DNA of 64,000 nt. Origin: Microbacteriaceae bacterium (GTDB taxonomy: Bacteria > Actinomycetota > Actinomycetes > Actinomycetales > Microbacteriaceae). Made by a program: the position numbers and the translations under genes. The notes below the pieces were generated by a model. The model saw only the letters and a program-made list of their open reading frames with translations, was not told the DNA's origin and did not search any database. This document shows positions 1-8,450 of this stretch, piece by piece. Every line of letters begins with the position of its first letter. Position 1 is the first letter of the stretch. The stretch lies in the NCBI GenBank assembly GCA_031177985.1, contig JAPSJW010000001.1:744001-808000 (forward strand), given 5' to 3'.

Positions 1-1446
1 GCCGAGTCGCTCGCGGCGGTCGACACCTCCACGCCTGGAACGTACGAGGTCACCGGCCAGATCAAGCAGCCGCAGTACCCGACGCCGTTCGCGGACGAGC
101 GCGCCGATCCTTCGATCTTCCGCTTCGACTACAACGGGCAGACGAAGTTCCTGATGATCGCGACGGAGGACCTCAACCTCAACCCGATCGATCCCGCGAA
201 CGGCGCTCACATGCCGATCCGCGTGGCGGACCGCATCGAGGACCTGTCGGACGAGGCGCTCGATGCAGGGCGCAACGTGGAGGTGGACCTGCTGCGCGCG
301 GGTGACACCGACGCCGAGGGCGGTGTGATGACGGGATGCTTCTGGGCGCCGGAGTTCCACGTGATCGACGGCAAGCTCTCGATCCTGTTCATGCCCTGCT
401 ACAACGGCAGCAACGGCCGACCCGACATGTGGACCGGACGGGCCAGCATCATCCAGCTCAAGCAGGACGCGCAGGGCAACGACCTCGATCCCGCGGTCGC
501 CGCGAACTGGACCAAGGCGCAGAAGGTGCTGCGGGCCGACGGATCGATCCTCAACCCGGTGCAGAACATCTCGCTCGACATGACGTACTTCGTCGACTCG
601 GGCCAGTCGTACTACGCCTGGCAGCAGCTGGGGGCGATCTTCATCGCGAAGATGGATCCGTCGAACCCGACCCGCCTGACGTCGGCGCCGGTGCGCATCG
701 CCGCCCCCGAGTACGCGTGGGACAACACCATCGCCGAGGGCCCGAACGTGCACGTGCGCGACGGCGTGCTCTACATGATCTACTCGGGCTCGACCGTGGG
801 TGATACCTACACCACGGGTCTGCTCACCGCGACCGCGGGGGAGGGCGTCGACCTCACGAGCCCCGCTGCCTGGTCGAAGCTGAACTACCCCATCCAGAAG
901 TCGGGGCTGTTCAACGGCGAGTGGCAGCTGGGCACCGGCCACGGCATGTGGTCGTACGACGAGGACGGCAATCTGCTCTACGTCTTCCACGCCCGCACGA
1001 GCGAGAACGGCCTCACCGGACGCGACACCTTCGTGCGCCGCGTGCACTGGGCCGCCGACGGCCTTCCGGTGTTCGACATGGAGGAGGACGAGGAGGTCGC
1101 GCCCGAGAACCGCACCGTCACCACGACGGTCACGGTGACGGCGTCGCCCGACCCGGCGCTCGACCTGACGGTCGCCGTCGCCTCCCGGTGCGTGTCGGGC
1201 AAGGTCGTGCAGACCGTCACGGTGACGAACGGAGAGGACGTGCCGGTCGCGCTCTCGACGACCTCGCCGTACGGCTCGAAGAGCACGGCGGCGCTCGCAG
1301 CGGGCAGGAGCGTGTCCTACGCGTTCACCACCCGACTCGGGTCGATCGAGGGAGGCGTCGTGCAGGTGGCGGGCACGGCGACCATCGGCGGCGAGACGGT
1401 GACGGATACCCACGATGCGGAGTTCTCGGCGGCGACCTGCCGCTGA
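1..1446 (+). CDS. GH43-type secreted glycoside hydrolase, C-terminal part (5' end outside window)
   Basis: The open frame runs in from base 1, so the start and signal peptide lie upstream. The first 30 or so residues look like the end of a bacterial Ig-like domain (PGTYEVTG), followed by the RADPSIF motif that carries the general-base Asp of GH43 five-bladed propellers. FWAPEFH and AEGPNVH follow, the latter carrying the probable acid Glu, and GTGHG fits a late propeller motif. The likely role is extracellular release of arabinose or a related pentose from plant polysaccharide; the exact substrate cannot be read from sequence. The last 95 residues form the two-cysteine domain (RCVSGKV, final TCR) shared with four other enzymes here. 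The next GH43 gene starts 85 bp downstream on the same strand, so the two may share a transcript. Confidence 0.85.
   Translation, partial: AESLAAVDTSTPGTYEVTGQIKQPQYPTPFADERADPSIFRFDYNGQTKFLMIATEDLNLNPIDPANGAHMPIRVADRIEDLSDEALDAGRNVEVDLLRAGDTDAEGGVMTGCFWAPEFHVIDGKLSILFMPCYNGSNGRPDMWTGRASIIQLKQDAQGNDLDPAVAANWTKAQKVLRADGSILNPVQNISLDMTYFVDSGQSYYAWQQLGAIFIAKMDPSNPTRLTSAPVRIAAPEYAWDNTIAEGPNVHVRDGVLYMIYSGSTVGDTYTTGLLTATAGEGVDLTSPAAWSKLNYPIQKSGLFNGEWQLGTGHGMWSYDEDGNLLYVFHARTSENGLTGRDTFVRRVHWAADGLPVFDMEEDEEVAPENRTVTTTVTVTASPDPALDLTVAVASRCVSGKVVQTVTVTNGEDVPVALSTTSPYGSKSTAALAAGRSVSYAFTTRLGSIEGGVVQVAGTATIGGETVTDTHDAEFSAATCR
1159..1443 (+). other. Shared C-terminal two-Cys domain, copy 1
   Basis: This 95-residue tail has RCVSGKV near the start, YGSKS in the middle, AFTTR, and a final TCR. 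It is one of five copies in the window. The two conserved Cys about 80 residues apart suggest a disulfide-closed beta fold (inference). Confidence 0.75.
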
Positions 1447-1531
1447 CGAGCGACGCGAGAACCTGACGACCAGTGGGACGGGCGGCGATGCTGCCCGTCC
1501 CACTGGCGTCTTCGATGAAGAAGGAGAAGGC

Positions 1532-4489
1532 ATGAACAACCTGTCGCGCTCGCAAGGACGCGAGCATCCGACCCGGAGGAGGCGAGGGCGCCGAGCCGGA
1601 GGGCTGAGCACTGCGGTCGCCGTCGGTGTCGCCGGGGTCCTCCTGCCCGGCATCACAGTCGGATCGGCTGCGGCCGCCGATCCGCTGGAGGACGGGCTGG
1701 TCGCCCAGTACCTGTTCGACGAGAGCGCCGGCTCGGTGCTGCACAACACTGCCGACGGCAGCGCAGCGCCCGGCGATCCGCTGGATGCAGTGGTGCAGAA
1801 CTATGCGGATGCTCAGCGGGCCGAGGCGGGGACGCTCCGTTTCGTCGGCGGCGCCAAGACCTCGACCGGCAACTGGGTCGAGCTGCCCGACGAGCTGCTC
1901 GGCGACGCCACCTCCGCCACCATCTCGATCGACGTCAAGGCCGACGCCGTCATGCTGACGTCCAACCACTTCCTGTGGAACATCGGGAGCGAGGCGACCC
2001 AGCAGTATTGGTTCGCGAACGTGCGCGGTCCGCGGTCGTCGATCACGACGAGCGGCGCGGCGGGCGAGCGCACCGGCACCGGCTACGCGCTCACCGCGAA
2101 CCGCTGGCACAGCCTCACGGCGGTGCTCGACGCCGATGCCGACACCATCACCCTCTATACGGATGGGCAGCGATCGGGGGTGGGCAAGACCCAGCTGACC
2201 CCGGCCGACATCACGCAGACGCTCAACACCATCGGACGAGCGCCCTACAACGACCGTCTCTTCCAGGGGTCGGTCGGCGCGTTCCACGTGTACGACCGCG
2301 CCCTGAGCGACACCGAGGTCATAGCGCTGTCCGACCGGGACGGCGCCGCTCACTCCGCTGAGCTCGCCGCCGCGTCGAACGCGAAGCTCGCAGCGCTCGA
2401 CCTCGGCGACACGTCGGCCGTCACCGCGGACCTCGACCTGTTCACGCTCCGCGGCATCTCCTGGGCGTCATCCGACACCGCGGTCATCTCCGCCGACGGT
2501 CGGGTCACCCGGCCTGCCGTCGGAGAACCGGACGCCGTCGTCACCCTGGTGGCGACCGCGACGACGCGCGGCCAATCGGCCACGAGCCCTCGCTCGTTCA
2601 GCGTCACCGTGCCCGCCCTGACGAGCGCCGACGTGCTGGCCGACCGCGACGACCTGTGGGTGCCGTCGGAGATCCTCGGCAACATCACGCTGCCCGACCA
2701 TGGCGCGTCGGGGGCTCCCGTCTCCTGGGTCTCCTCGGACGACGCCCTCGTCTCGGACAGCGCCGTCGGAGCCGCCGCGGCCGGCGTGGTGACGCGACCG
2801 GAGTGGGGCTCGCCGGATCGCCGGGTGACGCTCACCGCGACGGTCGGCAGCGGCGACACCGCCGTCACGCGCGAGTTCGAGGCGACGGTGAAGGCCGCGG
2901 CCCGCCCTGCGATCGATGAGCGGTACCTCTTCGCGTACTTCACCGCCGACACGCTCGCGGGAGAGAACATCCATCTCGCGGCGTCCCAGGGCAACAGCGC
3001 CATGAGCTGGGACGTGCTGAACGGCGGCAGCCCGGTGCTCACCTCGAGCGAGGGCACGCGCGGTCTGCGCGATCCGTTCATCCTCCGCTCGGCGGAGGGC
3101 GACCGGTTCTTCCTCATCGCGACCGACCTCTCGATCGGCAGCGGCACCAGCTGGGACTCGGCGCTCGACAACGGAAGCACCTACCTGGAGATCTGGGAGT
3201 CGACCGACCTGACGACCTGGAGCGAACAGCGCCACGTCGAGGTGTCCGGTCCGTTCGCCTCGATGACCTGGGCGCCCGAGGCCTATTGGGACGAGGCGGC
3301 GGGCGAGTACGTCGTCTACTGGTCGTCGCGCCTCTTCCTGGACGCGACCCGTCCGTACGACAAGGCGGGCACACCGAACTACACCTACTCGAAGGTCATG
3401 TACTCCACGACCCGCGACTTCGTCTCGTTCACCCCGGCGAAGGTGTGGCAGGAGGCGGGTGACCGCATCGACTCGACGGTGATCGAGGACGACGGCACCT
3501 TCTACCGCTTCACGAAGGAGGTCACGGGCTGCGTCGACATCGTGCAGGAGTCGTCGCCGTCGCTGCGGGCGCTGACCGTGCCGGGCGACTACGCCTGGGA
3601 GACCGACGCGAGCTGCATCTCCAAGACGGCGAGGAACACGACCCGCACCACGGAGGGACCGACCATCTTCCGCGCGAACCAGGGCGACACGTCGCTGCCC
3701 GCGGGAGTCGCCGAGGGCTTCTACCTCTTCGTCGACGACTTCACCGGAGCCGGGTATCTGCCGCTGTTCTCGGAGTCGCTGGAGAACCCGCAGTGGCAGA
3801 CCGTCGCCGGAGCGTTGCCGCGCTCCCGCCACGGCAGTGTGCTGCCCGTCACCCTGGGCCAATGGGAGTCCGCGAAGGGCGTGGCGCTCACCGAGGTGAC
3901 GACCAGCACCGAGCTGCGCGGCGTCGCGGACGGCGACGTGCTCGAACCCGGTGCGACGGTCACCGCACGGGTCGAGGCGGCCGACGGCGGGCCCGTGGCG
4001 GGTCAGGTCCGGTTCGGCTTCGGCGACGTCACGGTCGACGCTGTGGTGCAGAGCCGAGACGGCGAGTACGTGGCTTCGGCGGTCGTGCCCGACACCCTCG
4101 AAAGGGGCGCCGAGATCGCGGTCGCCGCGGCGTTCGACGGCTACGACGTGCTGGCGCCCTCCGCATCCGCCTCGATCGATGTCGTGATCGGCGGCGAGCC
4201 GACCCTCGACGTGACGGCGGCGGTCACCACCCGGTGCGTGGCAGGCAAGGTGACGCAGGCGGTGACGATCGCGAACGCCGAGGACCTGCCGGTCTCGCTG
4301 AGGACCACCTCGGAGTACGGCAGCAAGACGGTGGAGCTGGCGGCGGGCAAGACCACGACGATCGCCTTCAGCACCCGCCAGGCGGCGGTCGCGGCCGGAG
4401 AGGTGACCGTGCTGGCCACGGCGACCGTCGACGGCAGCGTCGTCAGCACGGAGGTCGTCACCGGACACGCGGCGGTGAGCTGCCGATGA
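1532..4489 (+). CDS. Secreted LamG / Ig-like / GH43 glycoside hydrolase with two-Cys C-terminal domain
   Basis: This 985-aa protein probably hydrolyses arabinose-containing plant glycan outside the cell. I chose ATG 1532 over the upstream open frame because AAGGAGAAGG lies just before it and a signal peptide follows (RRRRGRR, hydrophobic run, SAAAADP). In order there are a LamG-type concanavalin-like domain (about 45-265), two atrophied bacterial Ig-like repeats ending in SFSVTVP and FEATVKA (about 280-455), and a GH43 propeller (about 460-790). Likely catalytic residues are D514 in GLRDPF, D647 in RIDSTV and E708 in TEGPTIF. An Ig-like stretch and the 94-residue RCVAGKV domain close the protein. 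It converges on the next GH43 gene across a strong terminator. The domain order matches Microbacteriaceae arabinosidase-type enzymes, but substrate specificity is inferred. Confidence 0.9.
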   Translation: MNNLSRSQGREHPTRRRRGRRAGGLSTAVAVGVAGVLLPGITVGSAAAADPLEDGLVAQYLFDESAGSVLHNTADGSAAPGDPLDAVVQNYADAQRAEAGTLRFVGGAKTSTGNWVELPDELLGDATSATISIDVKADAVMLTSNHFLWNIGSEATQQYWFANVRGPRSSITTSGAAGERTGTGYALTANRWHSLTAVLDADADTITLYTDGQRSGVGKTQLTPADITQTLNTIGRAPYNDRLFQGSVGAFHVYDRALSDTEVIALSDRDGAAHSAELAAASNAKLAALDLGDTSAVTADLDLFTLRGISWASSDTAVISADGRVTRPAVGEPDAVVTLVATATTRGQSATSPRSFSVTVPALTSADVLADRDDLWVPSEILGNITLPDHGASGAPVSWVSSDDALVSDSAVGAAAAGVVTRPEWGSPDRRVTLTATVGSGDTAVTREFEATVKAAARPAIDERYLFAYFTADTLAGENIHLAASQGNSAMSWDVLNGGSPVLTSSEGTRGLRDPFILRSAEGDRFFLIATDLSIGSGTSWDSALDNGSTYLEIWESTDLTTWSEQRHVEVSGPFASMTWAPEAYWDEAAGEYVVYWSSRLFLDATRPYDKAGTPNYTYSKVMYSTTRDFVSFTPAKVWQEAGDRIDSTVIEDDGTFYRFTKEVTGCVDIVQESSPSLRALTVPGDYAWETDASCISKTARNTTRTTEGPTIFRANQGDTSLPAGVAEGFYLFVDDFTGAGYLPLFSESLENPQWQTVAGALPRSRHGSVLPVTLGQWESAKGVALTEVTTSTELRGVADGDVLEPGATVTARVEAADGGPVAGQVRFGFGDVTVDAVVQSRDGEYVASAVVPDTLERGAEIAVAAAFDGYDVLAPSASASIDVVIGGEPTLDVTAAVTTRCVAGKVTQAVTIANAEDLPVSLRTTSEYGSKTVELAAGKTTTIAFSTRQAAVAAGEVTVLATATVDGSVVSTEVVTGHAAVSCR
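4205..4486 (+). other. Shared C-terminal two-Cys domain, copy 2
   Basis: This 94-residue tail has TTRCVAGKV, YGSKT, AFSTR and a final SCR. It follows an Ig-like stretch and directly precedes the stop codon, as in the other copies. Confidence 0.75.
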
Positions 4490-4511
4490 GCTGAGCCACC
4501 CGCCCACAGCA

Positions 4512-4548
4512 GAACGCCCCCGCCGGGATCTCCTCGGCGGGGGCGTTC
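4512..4548. terminator. Bidirectional intrinsic terminator
   Basis: A 13-bp perfect inverted repeat (GAACGCCCCCGCC and its complement) surrounds an 11-nt loop in the 72 bp between two convergent GH43 genes. TTCTC follows on the + strand, so it can serve both directions. Confidence 0.85.
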
Positions 4549-4561
4549 TCTCGTGTGCGGG

Positions 4562-7255
4562 CTACCCGCCGCAGTTCGCAGCGGGGTAGGTTGCCGCCGT
4601 GGTCGCGCTCGCGTCGCCCGCCGTCGCCGTCACCTCGACGGTGCCGCCGGGGATGGACGACTGGCGCACCGTGAAGGCGCTCGTCACGCTCTTGCCGGGC
4701 AGCACCGATGCGACGGTCTTCGTGCCGTGCGCCGTCTCGACGACGAGCCGCACCGGCGCATCGTGATCGTTCGTCGTGCGCACCGCCAGCGCCACCTTGC
4801 CGGCGACGCACCGGGTCTCGACGGAGACGCTCACCGGCACCGCCGGCTGCTCCTCGATGACCACGACTTGCGCCGTGACGGTGATGGCGGTCGAGCTGTA
4901 GGGTTGCCTGTCCGGTGCGTTGTACGCCGTCGAGCCGCCCGCGCCGACCCACTGGTTGAGGTTGGCGCCGATCGAACGCACGGTGCCCGTCACGGTGAAG
5001 GTGCCCGCCTCATCCGTCGACAGCTCGGACAGGTTCCAGTCGACCGGCAGCTCGCTCGTGCCGCGGCCGTACGCCAGCTCGACCTCGGCGGTCGCCGGCA
5101 GCGCGTCGCGCACGACCGACTCCTCAGCGCCGGCGGCCACCTCGACGCTGCCGAGCTCCTCGTCGACGGGGGCGACGGCGTCCGCCTCCCGGATGGTGTC
5201 GTAGCCATCGCGGGTCAACGGGACGATGCCGCCGTGCTTCGTGCTGGGCGCCATGAAGAAGTCCGGACTCTCGAGCTGGGTGAAACCGGCGTCGAGATCG
5301 GTCGTCACCATCGGCCGGTACCCCGTGGTCGGGATGACGTCGACGTAGAGGTACCACTTGTCCTCACCGTGGCGCTGGAAGATCGCCGGGCCCTCGACGC
5401 CGCCGGCGTTGCCGCCCGCCCAGCCGGCTCCGATGCGCGTCTGCAGCTCGGTCCAGCTCGCCGAAGGCTCCCACCACCGCTCGCTGGTCGTGGACTCCAG
5501 GTAGATGCCCTTGCCCTGCGAGTTGTCCTTCGTGATGCGATAGGTCTTCCCATCGTGCTGGGTGATGGTCGTGTCGATCGTGTTGCCGCCGGCGTCGATG
5601 AACACGCCGCCGTACTCGTAGGTCTCCTGCGTGAAGTCGGGTGTCGAGCCCCAGAGGATGCGCGAGTAGGTCGATCCGGTGTGCTCGGGGTTCGTGTACA
5701 GGTTCGACGACCAGTACAGGACGAAAGCGCCGCCGCCATCCGGGTAGTAGTCGTCGACCCAGGTCGCCTCAGGCGCCCACGCCATGCCGAGCTCGGCCAC
5801 CTCGACGCCGTCATCGAGAGCGACGTCGAACTGGCGCACGTCGCTCCAGCTGACGAGGTCCTTCGACTCCCAGACATTCAGCTTCGTGCTGCCCTGCGAG
5901 CTCCAGTAGCACCACTCCATGCAGCCCGCGACCCCGCGATCACCCCCGAAGACCCGGAGGTCGGTGGCGATGATGTAGTAGGTCTCGGTCTCGGGGTTGT
6001 ACGTCAGATAGGGGTCGCGCACGCCGGTGGTGCCGAGCTCCGACGCGAGGATCGGCTCGCCGCCGTTCAGCGGATCCCACTGCTCCGGGTTGTTGCCGCG
6101 GGAGATGTCGAGGTAGATCTTCTCGGCGTAGCCGGCCGAGTCCTCGATGAAGTGCACCATCGCATAGCCGTACGGATCGGACGCCTCGGCGCGGGGGTGC
6201 AGCGTCACCGGCACCTCGCGGGATGCGGTGGCGCCGCGCACGGAGGCGGTCGCGGTCAGCGAGGTGGAGACGGGCTGCTCGCCCGAGGCGGGCTGCACCG
6301 CGGAGAGGCTGCGGCCATCCTCGGCGACGACCAGGCGGTCGTCCTCCGAGCTCCAGGAGACGCGCCCGCCGTAGTCGGGCAGCGTGAGATGGTCGTCGTC
6401 GACGGTGATTCCCGCGACGTCGTCGAGCAGGGCCTGAGCGGCCTGCTGATGCGATGCAGCGTGGATGGCGGCGTCCGCCTCCGACACGTCCTCGATCTCC
6501 GCTGCGCTGAGCGCGCGGTCGTACACCCGGAACGTCGACACCTCGCCTTTGTACAGGGGATCCGGGTAGGGCGCCCGCCCGATGGTGTTCACCGTCTGGC
6601 TCGTGATCGAGGCGGGGGAGAGCGTGGTGGGTGCTGACGCGACCTGAACGCCGTCGACGTAGAAGGAGATGCGGTCGGCGTCGCCGTCGATCACCGAGGT
6701 GAGGCTGTACCAGCGGTCGGCGCTCAGGGCCGTGCCCGAGCGGGCGTTGACCTCGCCGCCGCTGCCGGCGGTCGTGATCGCGGTGCGGGCGTTGTCTCGC
6801 ACCGAGACGAAGTAGTACTGCGTCGTCGAGTCGCTGCCGATGTTCCAGACGAAGTTCCAGTTGTTCTTCATCGACGCGTCGAGCTTGGTCTCGATCGTGA
6901 CCGTGGCCGAGGTCTTGCCGGCGAGGAGGTTCTGCGGCAGTCGCACCCAGTTGCCGCTGCTCGTCTTCGCACCCCCGGTGAGCACGAGCGAGCTGCCGGT
7001 CCACTGGCTGTCCGTCCCGTTGACCACGGTGGCTGCGCCGAGGGCGGTGCCCGCGGTGTTCGGCACGGAGGTTCCGCTCACCTCGTCGAACACGTACTCG
7101 GCGATGAGACCTGCGCTGGGCACGGCGCCCGGCTCGGCAGCAGAGGCCGAGAGCGGGGCCATCCCGCCGCCCAGCAGCACCGCGCTGATCCCTGCAGCCA
7201 GAAGAGCGGAACGATGAGGTGATGACGTGCGCGCGCGACGTTCGAGGACTTTCAC
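4562..7255 (-). CDS. Secreted LamG / Ig-like / GH43 glycoside hydrolase with two-Cys C-terminal domain
   Basis: This 897-aa enzyme starts at GTG 7255 with AAAGGAG about seven bases before it. A signal peptide (RSALLAAGISAVLLGGG ending near ASAAEP) is followed by a LamG domain (about 45-250, with GNWVRLP and TINTIGRAP-like motifs), a degenerate Ig-like segment (about 280-345) and a GH43 propeller (about 350-680). Likely catalytic residues are D414 in GVRDPY, D561 in NTIDTTI and E621 in VEGPAIF. An Ig-like domain ending in TVRSIG and ITVTAQV and the 90-residue RCVAGKV tail follow; here the protein ends NCGG, not CR. It has a well-formed promoter overlapped by a LacI-type palindrome, and it diverges from the WxL-like gene cluster. 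It is similar to, but not a recent duplicate of, the convergent neighbour. Confidence 0.9.
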   Translation of the reverse strand: MKVLERRARTSSPHRSALLAAGISAVLLGGGMAPLSASAAEPGAVPSAGLIAEYVFDEVSGTSVPNTAGTALGAATVVNGTDSQWTGSSLVLTGGAKTSSGNWVRLPQNLLAGKTSATVTIETKLDASMKNNWNFVWNIGSDSTTQYYFVSVRDNARTAITTAGSGGEVNARSGTALSADRWYSLTSVIDGDADRISFYVDGVQVASAPTTLSPASITSQTVNTIGRAPYPDPLYKGEVSTFRVYDRALSAAEIEDVSEADAAIHAASHQQAAQALLDDVAGITVDDDHLTLPDYGGRVSWSSEDDRLVVAEDGRSLSAVQPASGEQPVSTSLTATASVRGATASREVPVTLHPRAEASDPYGYAMVHFIEDSAGYAEKIYLDISRGNNPEQWDPLNGGEPILASELGTTGVRDPYLTYNPETETYYIIATDLRVFGGDRGVAGCMEWCYWSSQGSTKLNVWESKDLVSWSDVRQFDVALDDGVEVAELGMAWAPEATWVDDYYPDGGGAFVLYWSSNLYTNPEHTGSTYSRILWGSTPDFTQETYEYGGVFIDAGGNTIDTTITQHDGKTYRITKDNSQGKGIYLESTTSERWWEPSASWTELQTRIGAGWAGGNAGGVEGPAIFQRHGEDKWYLYVDVIPTTGYRPMVTTDLDAGFTQLESPDFFMAPSTKHGGIVPLTRDGYDTIREADAVAPVDEELGSVEVAAGAEESVVRDALPATAEVELAYGRGTSELPVDWNLSELSTDEAGTFTVTGTVRSIGANLNQWVGAGGSTAYNAPDRQPYSSTAITVTAQVVVIEEQPAVPVSVSVETRCVAGKVALAVRTTNDHDAPVRLVVETAHGTKTVASVLPGKSVTSAFTVRQSSIPGGTVEVTATAGDASATTAATYPAANCGG
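4565..4834 (-). other. Shared C-terminal two-Cys domain, copy 3
   Basis: This 90-residue tail has ETRCVAGKV, HGTKT, AFTVR and a final NCGG. It is the most divergent C-terminus of the five. Confidence 0.7.
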
Positions 7256-7306
7256 ACCAGCTCCTTTGCTGACGACATCCGCCGTGGACGCCGCGGTCGT
7301 GAGCCG

Positions 7307-7335
7307 ATGTTAGCGTTAACCAAACGGTGGAGCAA
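7307..7335 (-). promoter_or_regulatory. Promoter of the minus-strand GH43 gene with overlapping LacI-type operator
   Basis: Read on the minus strand, TTGCTC (7335-7330) and TAACAT (7312-7307) are separated by 17 bp, a good primary-sigma promoter. The palindrome TGTTAGCGTTAACC (7308-7321, + strand) has the central CG of LacI-family operators and covers the -10 box, which fits repression. Confidence 0.6.
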
Positions 7336-7428
7336 TGCGCGGTGCTGACCGGGATGCCCCGCGGGGGTGACCCCCTTTCGAGGTTGACATCACCGCGGAA
7401 GCCGACTACGAATGGTGTTCGGAACCGG

Positions 7429-7442
7429 TGATAGCGTTAACA
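7429..7442. promoter_or_regulatory. Second LacI-type operator in the divergent region
   Basis: TGATAGCGTTAACA matches the site at 7308-7321 at 12 of 14 positions, and the similarity continues into the downstream CAAACG. It lies on the side of the WxL-like gene. A TTGACA at 7384-7389 could be a -35 box, but its -10 (near 7407) is poor. Confidence 0.5.
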
Positions 7443-7757
7443 AACGCGGCCGTTCCGCTGAGAACCGCAAGCAGGTACCGAGCAAAGGCGCAGGATGCTT
7501 CGAATGTCCGCTGACACCGTCGACGTCGTCGACGTGGCGGCCACCCTTCGCGCCTCCGGTCCTGCTCGCCTCACCGAGGCCGACAGCAGCGCGTCGTCCT
7601 CCTCGCCGCAGTGGCGACGCAGCGCCGACAGCCGGCGCACAGACGTCCGGGCCCGCCGTCGAGCGACGGCGCACCGACGGGACCCCCTGACCGGAACCTC
7701 CGGTCGCTCGCACATTCGGACGGCAAAGGTTGCCGCTCGGGGATTGGAGAGAAACTG
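7443..7757 (+). other. Long leader before the WxL-like gene, no convincing gene
   Basis: These 315 bases contain only low-quality frames rich in Arg, Ser and Ala. A small hairpin, CGGCAA-AGG-TTGCCG (7721-7735), precedes the ribosome binding site GGATTGGAGAG. If transcription starts near the operator at 7429, the mRNA has an untranslated leader of about 300 nt. Confidence 0.4.
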
Positions 7758-8375
7758 ATGAACACGAGAGGGCTGCTCGCCCGCACCGCCGTCGGAGCTG
7801 CCGGCGGAATGCTGCTCATCGGCGTGGCCGGTGCCGCGATCGCCGACGAGGTGGCCGGCGACGAGGTCGATGTCAACGTCGAGATCGCGGAGCTTCCTCC
7901 GGTGGGCGCGCTCACCATGACGGTGGCCGCGGACTCGACCACGCTGACCGAGGTCGAGTCGGGTGATGCGGAGATCCGCCAGTTCAACGGCGCCCTGCCG
8001 ACCGTCACGGTCACCGACGACCGCGAGGAGGTGCCCGAGGGCGTCTTCTGGTACGTCACCGGCCAGTCCTCCGACTTCGTGGGCCCCGCGACCCTTCCCG
8101 CCGGTCACCTCGGCTGGACGCCGAACCTGCTGACCGAGGAGGGCGACGGCGAGGTCGCCGAGGGCCCCCAGGTCGACACCGTGCTCGACGAGGGTCCGAA
8201 CAACGTCGGCCTCGAGGGCGAGGAGCTCCTCGCCCTGAGCCTCGACTCGCAGTCGGCGAGCACCGTCGGGGAGTGGACCGCGAACGCGGACCTGTTCCTC
8301 AAGACCCCGGTCGACGTGGCGCCCGGTGCGTACTCGGCGACGCTCACGCTGACCCTCTGGGAGGACGCGCAGTAA
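7758..8375 (+). CDS. WxL-like secreted surface protein
   Basis: This 205-aa protein starts at ATG 7758 after GGATTGGAGAG. It has a signal peptide (TAVGAAGGMLLIGVAGAAIA, cut near ADE) and no membrane anchor. The mature part resembles the Firmicutes WxL cell-wall-binding domain in layout: PTVTVTDDREEVPEG, then FWYVTGQSSDFVG in place of the first WxL segment, and a C-terminal APGAYSATLTLTLWED like the family's GxYtatLTwTL ending. The signature W-x-L is altered to WYV and TLW, so this is a remote match. The two next genes encode a DUF916-type protein and an LSPTG-bearing protein, the usual partners of WxL proteins. A hairpin follows the stop codon. I infer a surface-bound role linked to the adjoining polysaccharide hydrolases; the binding target is unknown. 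Confidence 0.7.
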   Translation: MNTRGLLARTAVGAAGGMLLIGVAGAAIADEVAGDEVDVNVEIAELPPVGALTMTVAADSTTLTEVESGDAEIRQFNGALPTVTVTDDREEVPEGVFWYVTGQSSDFVGPATLPAGHLGWTPNLLTEEGDGEVAEGPQVDTVLDEGPNNVGLEGEELLALSLDSQSASTVGEWTANADLFLKTPVDVAPGAYSATLTLTLWEDAQ

Positions 8376-8401
8376 CGCGCGGCTCTTCCACCTGCTTCAT
8401 C

Positions 8402-8429
8402 GGCCGGGGCCGTTCACGCGGCCCCGGCC
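8402..8429 (+). terminator. Hairpin between WxL-like and DUF916-type genes
   Basis: GGCCGGGGCCG pairs perfectly with CGGCCCCGGCC around a 6-nt loop, 26 bp after the WxL-like stop codon. There is no clear U tract. It may be a partial terminator that leaves more transcript of the first gene. Confidence 0.5.
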
Positions 8430-8450
8430 TCCTTCTCTGAAAGACGCACC

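Noticed and set aside
7495-7758. 87-residue frame ending TGATG-overlapped with the WxL-like start
   Set aside because: The overlap is tempting, but the frame is Arg/Ser-rich low-quality sequence with no ribosome binding site.
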